Positions 53,088 to 59,604 of a DNA stretch of 64,000 bases are shown here, in pieces (the stretch's first letter is position 1; each line of letters starts with the position of its first letter). Under the pieces are notes generated by a model, which was not told where the DNA came from, searched no databases, and worked only from the letters and a program-made list of their open reading frames with translations. Origin of the DNA: a virus; the IMG/VR virus record IMGVR_UViG_3300024352_000023, positions 19,146 through 83,145 of that record; one strand, 5' to 3'. Position numbers and translations under genes: made by a program.

Positions 53088-53720
53088 ATGTCTTTAAACT
53101 ATGCCGGGGCAGCGGGGGGAGCGCTATCAGGTGCGGCCACTGGATCCGTCTTTGGTCCAATCGGTACAATTGGAGGCGCCCTTGTTGGCGGCATCTCTAG
53201 TCTTTTTGGTGGCGGGGGCACTCAATTCCTTCCTTCCGAATTGATGCAACGTTACATGGATATTGGACTTGCTGATGTCAAGCCCAAAAAATGGAAAAAA
53301 GAACTTGATATTGAAGACGCCAAGATGTATCTCCGCTCTGGAGATCGTGGAGCATATGAAAATCAACTACGTAATCTTGTAGAGCTTTACCCAACTGAAA
53401 CGCGGTATGCCAAGGCACTTCGTCGTAGCCTGAAAAAAGACGTTGATCTAGCAAATCGTGGATTTGATATTGCGGATCAGTTGTATGAAAACGTTGGTCT
53501 TACTTTCACGGATCAAGAATACCGTGACATGGCTGATCGCGCAAAGCGCTCAGGCATCCGTGGGCCTTCTGCTTTTGGTGACTTTTTAACGAAGAATCTC
53601 ATGGCACAAGGCAAGATGCTGACGCCACAACAAGAACAACTGAGTTACATCTTTGGCGGTCGCGCCTTCCCTCGTACGTCTGAGGGTTACTATATGACTT
53701 ACGGTTCTACCGCAAAATAA
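53088..53720 (+). CDS. Late protein with glycine-zipper N-terminus
   Basis: 210 residues. Residues 1-45 are Gly/Ala-rich (AGAAGGALSGAATGSVFGPI, GTIGGALVGGISSLFGGGG), suited to membrane insertion; the remainder is soluble and helical (KKWKKELDIEDAKMYLRSGD, ERYRDMADRAKRSG-like). It ends with AFPRTSEGYYMTYG. Virion role inferred. Confidence 0.55.
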   Translation: MSLNYAGAAGGALSGAATGSVFGPIGTIGGALVGGISSLFGGGGTQFLPSELMQRYMDIGLADVKPKKWKKELDIEDAKMYLRSGDRGAYENQLRNLVELYPTETRYAKALRRSLKKDVDLANRGFDIADQLYENVGLTFTDQEYRDMADRAKRSGIRGPSAFGDFLTKNLMAQGKMLTPQQEQLSYIFGGRAFPRTSEGYYMTYGSTAK

Positions 53721-53724
53721 AATC

Positions 53725-54495
53725 ATGGCAAAAAAAGATAAACCCAAAGCTTCAAAACCTAAGGAGTCGGCTCCTCAACCACAAAAAGATCCAAAGCAAT
53801 TCCTTCAAAGCTTTGGATCTAAAATCAGCAAAGGCGAAGTTCAGAAATTTGAAGCCAACTTTCCTGATACTCCTTTAAAAAAAGTTTTTACGTATGCTAA
53901 AAAGAATAAAAATGTAAAGCTAAAAGGTGAAGCAAAATCTTATATTAAAAATAAAGGAAAGGTTGTTCCTGTTACTCCTGAAGAAGTTAATAAAGATTTA
54001 AGCGGTGGCGGTACTCGTCCAGGGGATGACGGTCGTGGCATTATCGGGATCCTCACGGATGAGCAAATTAAACTCGCTGATGTTCTTGGCGGGTACGACG
54101 TAAAAGTTGCTCAAATCGGTGCGGATGCAACTGTTAATTCCGCCAGTATTCGCGGTGAAGCTGACAAGTATGTTGCCGATGCTTATTCCGGAGCACAGCG
54201 TTACGGTGCTGAAAAAGAATTAGAAGGCACTAAATACTCCGCAGATAAAGAGTCGGAATGGCGCCAAGCCGTTGCCGGTATCGAAGTCAAGGGTCGCCTG
54301 GATCTCCAACCCATCATCAACGCTGGTCTTGAGAAGGTTGCTGGCATCGAAGCACAAGCAAGCCGTGACGTTGCTGACATCACTGGCAAGTACAACGTGG
54401 AAGGCATCAAGACTCGCGGTGAGTTTGATGAGAAGATCGGACGTATTAACTTGGCCGGCAGCATGTACGGCCTCATCAGTTCAGCCTTCGGCTAA
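53725..54495 (+). CDS. Late protein with coiled, Lys-rich N-terminus
   Basis: 256 residues. Lys/Pro-rich start (MAKKDKPKASKPKESAPQPQ), then a basic region, a Gly linker (SGGGTRPGDDGRG) and a C-terminal half with repeated polar pattern (GYDVKVAQIGADATVNSASI; GAEKELEGTKYSADKESEWR). No family assigned. It starts four bases after the previous gene. Confidence 0.5.
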   Translation: MAKKDKPKASKPKESAPQPQKDPKQFLQSFGSKISKGEVQKFEANFPDTPLKKVFTYAKKNKNVKLKGEAKSYIKNKGKVVPVTPEEVNKDLSGGGTRPGDDGRGIIGILTDEQIKLADVLGGYDVKVAQIGADATVNSASIRGEADKYVADAYSGAQRYGAEKELEGTKYSADKESEWRQAVAGIEVKGRLDLQPIINAGLEKVAGIEAQASRDVADITGKYNVEGIKTRGEFDEKIGRINLAGSMYGLISSAFG

Positions 54496-54502
54496 TACTG
54501 AT

Positions 54503-54509
54503 TAAAATA
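54503..54509 (+). promoter_or_regulatory. TAAAATA late-promoter-like box
   Basis: TAAAATA 22 nt before the ATG at 54532. Confidence 0.45.
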
Positions 54510-54531
54510 GGTACATTACTTAGGGATACCA

Positions 54532-54705
54532 ATGACCAGTTCTACCACCTCTGGTACTTCTACTGATTACTTTGACATTTCCAAGTTCCAGCAACTGTTG
54601 GACAAACTGGAAGCATCAAAAGGTCGTCAAAAGCGTCAAGAAGCTTTAGAAGATCGTCGCGGTCAATTTGCCGCTGGTATTGCCAACGTCATGAGCAACT
54701 TCTGA
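54532..54705 (+). CDS. Small helical late protein
   Basis: 57 residues: MTSSTTSGTSTDYFDISKFQ, then KLEASKGRQKRQEALEDRRG and a hydrophobic end (AAGIANVMSNF). Has an upstream TAAAATA box. Function unknown. Confidence 0.6.
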   Translation: MTSSTTSGTSTDYFDISKFQQLLDKLEASKGRQKRQEALEDRRGQFAAGIANVMSNF

Positions 54706-54723
54706 TTTAAGGTATAGTAAACA

Positions 54724-54972
54724 ATGACAACCAGCGTACCCGCAGGTCAAACCGATGTTGATGATTGGTTTGATCTAGATAAATACAAGCAAGCTGCAGA
54801 GGTTGCTTACGGCTTCTCTAAGAAGAAGATGGAAGAGGCTGGCTTACAAGAACGTGAGACGATTGGTAAAGGTGCCACAGAACAAAGAACCTCTGCTGAA
54901 CAAGCCCAGCAGTTCAAGCAAGCGGACGAGGCCCGAGACTACAAGCAGGCCCAACGAGCTTATCGATATTGA
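54724..54972 (+). CDS. Small helical protein upstream of terminase genes
   Basis: 82 residues: MTTSVPAGQTDVDDWFDLDK, then Ala/Glu/Lys/Gln-rich helices (SKKKMEEAGLQERETIGKGA, AEQAQQFKQADEARDYKQAQ). TATAGT lies six bases before the ATG. Its TGA overlaps the likely start of the putative small terminase. Function unknown. Confidence 0.5.
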   Translation: MTTSVPAGQTDVDDWFDLDKYKQAAEVAYGFSKKKMEEAGLQERETIGKGATEQRTSAEQAQQFKQADEARDYKQAQRAYRY

Positions 54973-55462
54973 GTTATTCGATCAGTGGGTCGATAACTTA
55001 ACGTCTTCTGACCAGGAGTTCTTCACGGACTTCGCCAAGAATACCTTCTCCATCATCGAGTGCTACCTCTACGCCAGGTTCCTTGGTTACAGGGGTAGCA
55101 TCACTGCGTGTGATCATTGGGTGCGTAAGCATTACCCCAAGCCTGATCATCGCAAGAAACTCCTGTACGAAATTGAAGAAATGCAGGAGGACATTCGTAA
55201 GCTGCGTGATGACGTAGATAACGGCATTGTGAAACGTGATGCTGGCGTGGCACGTATCGCTGGTATGCAAAAAGAATTACGTGGCACCATTGCACAGATT
55301 GAACAGTTTACGGGGAGCAGGGATCGCAAAGGTTTGCTGATGGCTGGAGCTGATCGAGCCATTCGTGAGTTGATGGCAATCTTCAAGGATGATCCAATTG
55401 AACTACCCCTGGAAGAAGCTTCAATGAGTGTGTGGGCTAAAATGCAATATGAAGAGAGTTAA
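54968..55462 (+). CDS. Putative small terminase subunit, unusual start
   Basis: 164 residues if it starts at ATT 54968, whose bases overlap the preceding UGA; no ATG, GTG or TTG lies closer than 54872 in this frame and upstream codons read as low-complexity shadow of the preceding gene. FTDFAKNTFSIIECYLYARF and GYRGSITACDHWVRKHYP form a helix-turn-helix-like segment, then a long coiled coil (YEIEEMQEDIRKLRDDVDNG). Its place 1.1 kb before the large terminase suggests DNA-recognition. Alternative starts exist at 54863 (TTG) and 54872 (GTG). Confidence 0.5.
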   Translation: MELFDQWVDNLTSSDQEFFTDFAKNTFSIIECYLYARFLGYRGSITACDHWVRKHYPKPDHRKKLLYEIEEMQEDIRKLRDDVDNGIVKRDAGVARIAGMQKELRGTIAQIEQFTGSRDRKGLLMAGADRAIRELMAIFKDDPIELPLEEASMSVWAKMQYEES

Positions 55463-55474
55463 TCAACTCAATCA

Positions 55475-55780
55475 ATGAATCCTTCTCCGCAAAGTCAATC
55501 TGCACCAGATGCTCGTCTTGCGGGTGGGATGATTAACATCGTTCAGCAACTTCAGCGGAATCGAGATCGATTTAGTGGTGCCCGCAAATTACAGGGTGCT
55601 CCAATCGGGGGAGAAGCTCAAGAAGGAGCAGAAGTCCTTAACGCCTTACGCAATAGAAAAGCTGATGTCCAAGAACAAAATGCCTCCCGAACTCCTGGCG
55701 CACTTCAAGGGAAAGGGCGAGAAGAACAAGGACGGGAGCGAAATGTCGGACAACCAAAAGCGCAAAGCAGCTTTAGATAA
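55475..55780 (+). CDS. Late protein, frame A of a possible +1 frameshift pair
   Basis: 101 codons. The N-terminal part looks genuine (DARLAGGMINIVQQLQRNRD; RFSGARKLQGAPIGG), but the C-terminal half becomes low complexity. At 55607-55611 a run of five G sits in frame as GGG GGA G, just where the coding quality switches to the +1 frame. A shift there would join it to the following frame as a 116-residue protein. Confidence 0.4.
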   Translation: MNPSPQSQSAPDARLAGGMINIVQQLQRNRDRFSGARKLQGAPIGGEAQEGAEVLNALRNRKADVQEQNASRTPGALQGKGREEQGRERNVGQPKAQSSFR

Positions 55781-55826
55781 GGCACGTAAGTATCAAGATC
55801 AAAATCGTAAGAAAGGCAAAGAGTAA
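55575..55826 (+). CDS. Late protein, frame B (MPPELLAHFK)
   Basis: 83 codons from GTG 55575. Convincing from EKLKKEQKSLTPYAIEKLMS on, with MPPELLAHFKGKGEKNKDGS, a recurrent basic phage protein type, then ALDKARKYQDQNRKKGKE. A separate start at ATG 55665 or 55680 is possible, or fusion with frame A at the G5 run. Its stop overlaps the next ATG. Confidence 0.5.
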   Translation: MVPANYRVLQSGEKLKKEQKSLTPYAIEKLMSKNKMPPELLAHFKGKGEKNKDGSEMSDNQKRKAALDKARKYQDQNRKKGKE

Positions 55827-56584
55827 TGCCATACACCGACGAAGAATATAAAATCATTAATAGCGTCTACGATGCGTTTGCTCCTCAGCGCAGCTCCATT
55901 ACATCTGCGCGTGCAGCAAATCCTGAAAAGTGGTTTGATTATCAAGATCAACTTAAAGCCTTAGATGCACAGGTAAAGTCCGCGTACGAAAAGGCAATTG
56001 AAGATTACAGAAGCAAGTCTTCTGGTTCTGGTAGCGAAGCCCAAAATTTCTTTGATCAATACACAGACGGAATTGCACAAGCAAATACAAATACCGACGA
56101 AGGTTTAGATAAGCTTCTTAAAGATACAGAAGAGTTAATTCTCCCTGGAGAAGGCTTTACAGGTCCTTACGATCAGAAAGGCAATCCGACAGGATTTGGA
56201 GGAACCGTAAAAGAAGCCTCTGGCCCTAGAGGTGAAAACCTTGGCGAAATTGCAGCAGAGTATGGTAGTGCCAGAAAAGAAAAACCCCAGTGGTTAAAAG
56301 ATATTGAACGTCAAGTACCACCAGGTAAAGGTTTTACTGGTCCTTATGATCAATTTGGTAATCCAACCGGAGTAGGTGGCACTGTCAAACAAGCCGCTGA
56401 AGAAGAAAATACTGACTACTCTATTGCAACTGCTTTGAGTGGTTCCGACGAACAACGTCAACAACAAACATATCAAGCGGAGTACGATCCACAGAAAGCT
56501 CAAACTGCGAGTGCAGCAGCTAAAGCGTATAAAAAGGCAGCTTCTACAGAAGATCCTTTCCGCAATCAAGCTGCATTCGGCTAG
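55826..56584 (+). CDS. Late protein with duplicated FTGPYDQ repeat
   Basis: 252 residues. Two copies of GFTGPYDQxGNPTGxGGTVK (near 110-130 and 172-192) separated by a polar spacer. The N-terminus is helical (YKIINSVYDAFAPQRSSITS), the C-terminus Gln/Ala-rich. A virion role is likely from position just before terminase. No family assigned. Confidence 0.55.
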   Translation: MPYTDEEYKIINSVYDAFAPQRSSITSARAANPEKWFDYQDQLKALDAQVKSAYEKAIEDYRSKSSGSGSEAQNFFDQYTDGIAQANTNTDEGLDKLLKDTEELILPGEGFTGPYDQKGNPTGFGGTVKEASGPRGENLGEIAAEYGSARKEKPQWLKDIERQVPPGKGFTGPYDQFGNPTGVGGTVKQAAEEENTDYSIATALSGSDEQRQQQTYQAEYDPQKAQTASAAAKAYKKAASTEDPFRNQAAFG

Positions 56585-56613
56585 TATTTAGTCACTACCG
56601 GTGATTGAATCTA

Positions 56614-58140
56614 GTGCCTGCATATCAACACCTTGCATATAGGCGTAATGCTCGTGCGGCTGCACGTAGGCAACAGATTCGTCCAGCAAAAAATCTTGAA
56701 ACCTTGCAGCAGGCAAGGGAAGATTTTGGCTTCTTTTGTGATTATGTAGCTGATAAACCTCCTGCTGAACACCACAAAGAATGGCACCGGCACTTTGTGA
56801 CGCAAGAGGACAGCAGTTGTCTACTTAAGATTGCTGGACCTAACATTGACCTTCTTGCGCCACGGGGTTCAGCGAAGAGCACCATCCTTGGTTTGTTTAC
56901 GGCATGGGCGATTGGCATCCATACGATGGCCAAGAAGCCACTGCAGATCCTGTATCTGTCTTATACCGTTGATATTGCACGCTCCAAGTCGGCAACCATC
57001 AAACGGATTATTGAAAGCAAGCGGTATCAAGAAGTTTTCCCAACCGTACGTCTTCTGAAGAATGTCACCAGTAATGAGTACTGGTCCATTGATCATAAGT
57101 TTGCTGGCATCGACACCACTGGTGAAGAACAATTCACACTTTGCGCAGCAGGTCTTAAAGGTTCGGTGACCTCCAAGCGTTCTCACTTGGTCATCATCGA
57201 TGACGCCATCAAGTCTGCAGCTGATATTTCCAATCCTGACATCCGTAAACAGATGCAGGACAACTGGAATGCGGTGATTGCACCCACCATGTTTGAAGGT
57301 GCCAGGGCAATTTGTCTTGGTACCCGCTTCCGTCACGACGACATTCATTCAACGACATTCAATCCACAGAACAATTGGATGCAGATTGTGTTGTCTGCAA
57401 TCTTGAATGATCCCAAGACAGGGGAGGAAAAGTCTTACTGGCCAGAGATGTGGTCCCTGGATTACTTGCGTGAGAAGAAACGGCAAGCACCGATTGCTTT
57501 CTCATTCCAGTACATGAATCAGATCGTCAGACAGAACGAGCTGTCCCTGGCGCCTGAACTGATTGTTAAAGCTGAGATTGCTACGGAATTTGATGCGCTT
57601 GGCATTGGTGTTGACCTTTCTGCTGGTACAAAAGAAAAGAATGACTACACCGTGATGGTCTTGGGTGGACGTATTGGAGATGCCGTTCACATTATTGATT
57701 ACCGTAGGCTTCGGGTAATGGGTAACCTTGAAAAGCTGGATGCCCTTAAGGAGCTTCTCAACGACTGGTCGATCCTCGGCAAGGATGATAACGGCAATTA
57801 CTTCCCCACCTACTCCACGTGCGACATCTGGAGTGAAGCAGTTCAGTACCAGGCTTCCCTGGAGGCCGACTTCAAGCGAGTTTGTTTGACCAATGAGAGT
57901 TTGTATAACTTGATCTGGCACCCCGTGAAAGGATTCCGGTCAGATAAGTTGGCACGTTTCCGTGGCATTATGGGCATGTTTGAAGATCGGAAGATTATCT
58001 TTAATCGCTTCCGCAACTTCACAGCAATGTTTGAGGAACTGACTAACTTTGGTGTTAGTAGCCATGATGACTGTGTTGATGCATTGGTGTGGCTTGTGAC
58101 CGGCTTGGCACGGAAAGGTCAGCTTCAAATTGATTACTAA
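56614..58140 (+). CDS. terL: Large terminase subunit
   Basis: 508 residues from GTG 56614, chosen because a GGTGA-type ribosome site is better placed than for a TTG at 56605. ATPase: Walker A APRGSAKSTIL (near 82-92) and Walker B HLVIIDDAI. Nuclease: GVDLSAGTKEKNDYTVMV with acidic residues and SSHDDCVDALVWL. It cuts concatemers and drives DNA into proheads. The length is typical of phage TerL. Confidence 0.93.
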   Translation: MPAYQHLAYRRNARAAARRQQIRPAKNLETLQQAREDFGFFCDYVADKPPAEHHKEWHRHFVTQEDSSCLLKIAGPNIDLLAPRGSAKSTILGLFTAWAIGIHTMAKKPLQILYLSYTVDIARSKSATIKRIIESKRYQEVFPTVRLLKNVTSNEYWSIDHKFAGIDTTGEEQFTLCAAGLKGSVTSKRSHLVIIDDAIKSAADISNPDIRKQMQDNWNAVIAPTMFEGARAICLGTRFRHDDIHSTTFNPQNNWMQIVLSAILNDPKTGEEKSYWPEMWSLDYLREKKRQAPIAFSFQYMNQIVRQNELSLAPELIVKAEIATEFDALGIGVDLSAGTKEKNDYTVMVLGGRIGDAVHIIDYRRLRVMGNLEKLDALKELLNDWSILGKDDNGNYFPTYSTCDIWSEAVQYQASLEADFKRVCLTNESLYNLIWHPVKGFRSDKLARFRGIMGMFEDRKIIFNRFRNFTAMFEELTNFGVSSHDDCVDALVWLVTGLARKGQLQIDY

Positions 58141-58173
58141 ACTTAGAATAAAAAGAAAAGTAATAACGCCGCC

Positions 58174-58470
58174 GTGGGTCCGGAGTACATAGCAATTGGC
58201 CTTACAGCCATTGTATCTGCTGTTACAGGTGGATCCTGGGCGGCGAATAAAATACTTGATAGGCAGCAGGAGAGAGTCCAGCAGGCCTTTGATTACATTG
58301 GATCTCAAAAACGTAGGATTGACATCTTGGAAGACCAAATCAACCGTATGCCAATGGAATACGTTCTCAAGGTTGACTTCTTAAGAGAGATCCAGGAGAT
58401 GCATAGCAACTTCCGTGAAATAAACAATAAACTTGATAAGCTAATGGAGAAAATACTCTCGGCCAAATGA
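58174..58470 (+). CDS. Small membrane protein with coiled-coil tail
   Basis: 98 residues from GTG 58174. TM span at about 4-26 (YIAIGLTAIVSAVTGGSWAA), followed by a charged coiled coil (QAFDYIGSQKRRIDILEDQI, IQEMHSNFREINNKLDKLME). Topology is like phage spanins or holin-associated proteins. Located between terminase and portal. TAGAATA box at 58144-58150. Function unproven. Confidence 0.55.
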   Translation: MGPEYIAIGLTAIVSAVTGGSWAANKILDRQQERVQQAFDYIGSQKRRIDILEDQINRMPMEYVLKVDFLREIQEMHSNFREINNKLDKLMEKILSAK

Positions 58471-58649
58471 GTTACATTCTTGAAGTCTTAGAGGACGACA
58501 ACGGGGATCAATACATCATCTTTCCAGATGAAGTAACAGAAGAACTTGGTTGGCAAGAAGGCGATCTTCTCAACTGGGATGTACGAGGCGACGGTATCAT
58601 CATCTCTAAAGTTAACGATCCTTCTGGCTACGAAGTCATAGAAGATTAA
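58467..58649 (+). CDS. AbrB/SpoVT-like small protein
   Basis: 60 residues. YIIFPDEVTEELGWQEGDLL followed by NWDVRGDGIIISKVND matches the swapped-hairpin AbrB/MazE DNA-binding fold (ip-ev-eelgw-eGD-l-w-v--dg-ii-kv). It could be a DNA-binding regulator. It starts four bases inside the previous gene and its stop lies next to a TAAAATA box. Confidence 0.7.
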   Translation: MSYILEVLEDDNGDQYIIFPDEVTEELGWQEGDLLNWDVRGDGIIISKVNDPSGYEVIED

Positions 58650-58653
58650 AATA
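58647..58653 (+). promoter_or_regulatory. TAAAATA late-promoter-like box
   Basis: TAAAATA 19 nt before the ATG at 58673; it overlaps the stop codon of the AbrB-like gene. Confidence 0.45.
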
Positions 58654-58672
58654 AAGGAACGTAGGAGAAGGT

Positions 58673-58906
58673 ATGGATTTCGAATTGGCTGGTCGTTATT
58701 TTGGCAGTGCGTTTGGCTCGGCACCTGTCGACTTATTAATGCAAGTACAGCCAACGGAAGACCTTCCGATGAAAGCGTATGAAACGATGGGACAGATCAC
58801 GTCTCCTCGTGTGCCATCTCCGTTAAAAGCATATGATTTTGTTGCGCCCAAACGTCAGGCTGGTCGCTTCTCTACAGAGCCACTGAGCAAAAGAAAAGCC
58901 AGGTAA
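58673..58906 (+). CDS. Small hypothetical late protein
   Basis: 77 residues: MDFELAGRYFGSAFGSAPVD (contains LAGRY-F), then Pro-rich and basic end (PLKAYDFVAPKRQAGRFSTE). Good ribosome site (AGGAGAAGG). Function unknown. Confidence 0.55.
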   Translation: MDFELAGRYFGSAFGSAPVDLLMQVQPTEDLPMKAYETMGQITSPRVPSPLKAYDFVAPKRQAGRFSTEPLSKRKAR

Positions 58907-58910
58907 AATA
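58904..58910 (+). promoter_or_regulatory. TAAAATA late-promoter-like box
   Basis: TAAAATA 22 nt before the ATG at 58933; it overlaps the stop of the preceding gene. Confidence 0.45.
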
Positions 58911-58932
58911 AAGAGATTACAACCATAGATAA

Positions 58933-59553
58933 ATGATACGTTATTACGGCGAGAGTAATGTCCCTGGTGCACCAGGACAATCTTTCCTTGCTGGCGGTAA
59001 TTTCATAGGTGGTCAAGGATTACAAATTAATCCTGAACCTCACAATCAAATGAAGCGTCAGCAAAAGATTTACAACAAAGGAATGGGTACTGACAACCCA
59101 AACGAAAAAGAGATCTTCCTCCGTCGTACCGGACCTCAACTTCCGTTAGCCCAAGCATTCCCTGGTATGGCTGCAGGCCAAGCAATGGGTAATGCCGGCG
59201 CTTTAGGTGGTGGTATGGGCATGGGTCCCGCTTTTGGTCCTAGGCCTTTTAACGTTGATGTCAACGCTGTTGATGATCGCCTTGAGTCCATTGGTGGTAG
59301 CACCAACATTCAACTTGATCGTAATCAAACCTTACGTCTAGGCGGAAGCTTCAATCCTGCTTACACAGATCCAATGGGCATGCAGATGCCACAAGGTTTT
59401 TCCCTGCAGGGTTCCTATGAAACTCCAGGTATTGGTATTAACGTCAATTATCGCAATACTGGGCGCGGTCGTGGTCCGCAAGGTATGCCTGGAATGGGCG
59501 GACCTGGTGGATTCCCTGGTGAAATTCAAGCAGGTTTTCGTGGAAAATTTTGA
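58933..59553 (+). CDS. Gly/Met/Pro-rich late protein
   Basis: 206 residues. Gly/Pro-rich start and Met/Gly-rich centre (AFPGMAAGQAMGNAGALGGG), then a beta-rich C-terminal domain (GGSTNIQLDRNQTLRLGGSF; GFSLQGSYETPGIGINVNYR) and a Gly/Pro tail. Directly upstream of the portal gene. Structural role likely; family unknown. Confidence 0.5.
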   Translation: MIRYYGESNVPGAPGQSFLAGGNFIGGQGLQINPEPHNQMKRQQKIYNKGMGTDNPNEKEIFLRRTGPQLPLAQAFPGMAAGQAMGNAGALGGGMGMGPAFGPRPFNVDVNAVDDRLESIGGSTNIQLDRNQTLRLGGSFNPAYTDPMGMQMPQGFSLQGSYETPGIGINVNYRNTGRGRGPQGMPGMGGPGGFPGEIQAGFRGKF

Positions 59554-59604
59554 TAAACACAAATAAAGAAAACTGCTACCATTAAAAGAAAAGGGGAATA
59601 GTTG

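Noticed and set aside
47120-58140. Programmed -1 frameshift of tail-chaperone type
   Set aside because: No slippery heptamer with an overlapping frame in the right position was found, and no tape-measure gene lies in this window.
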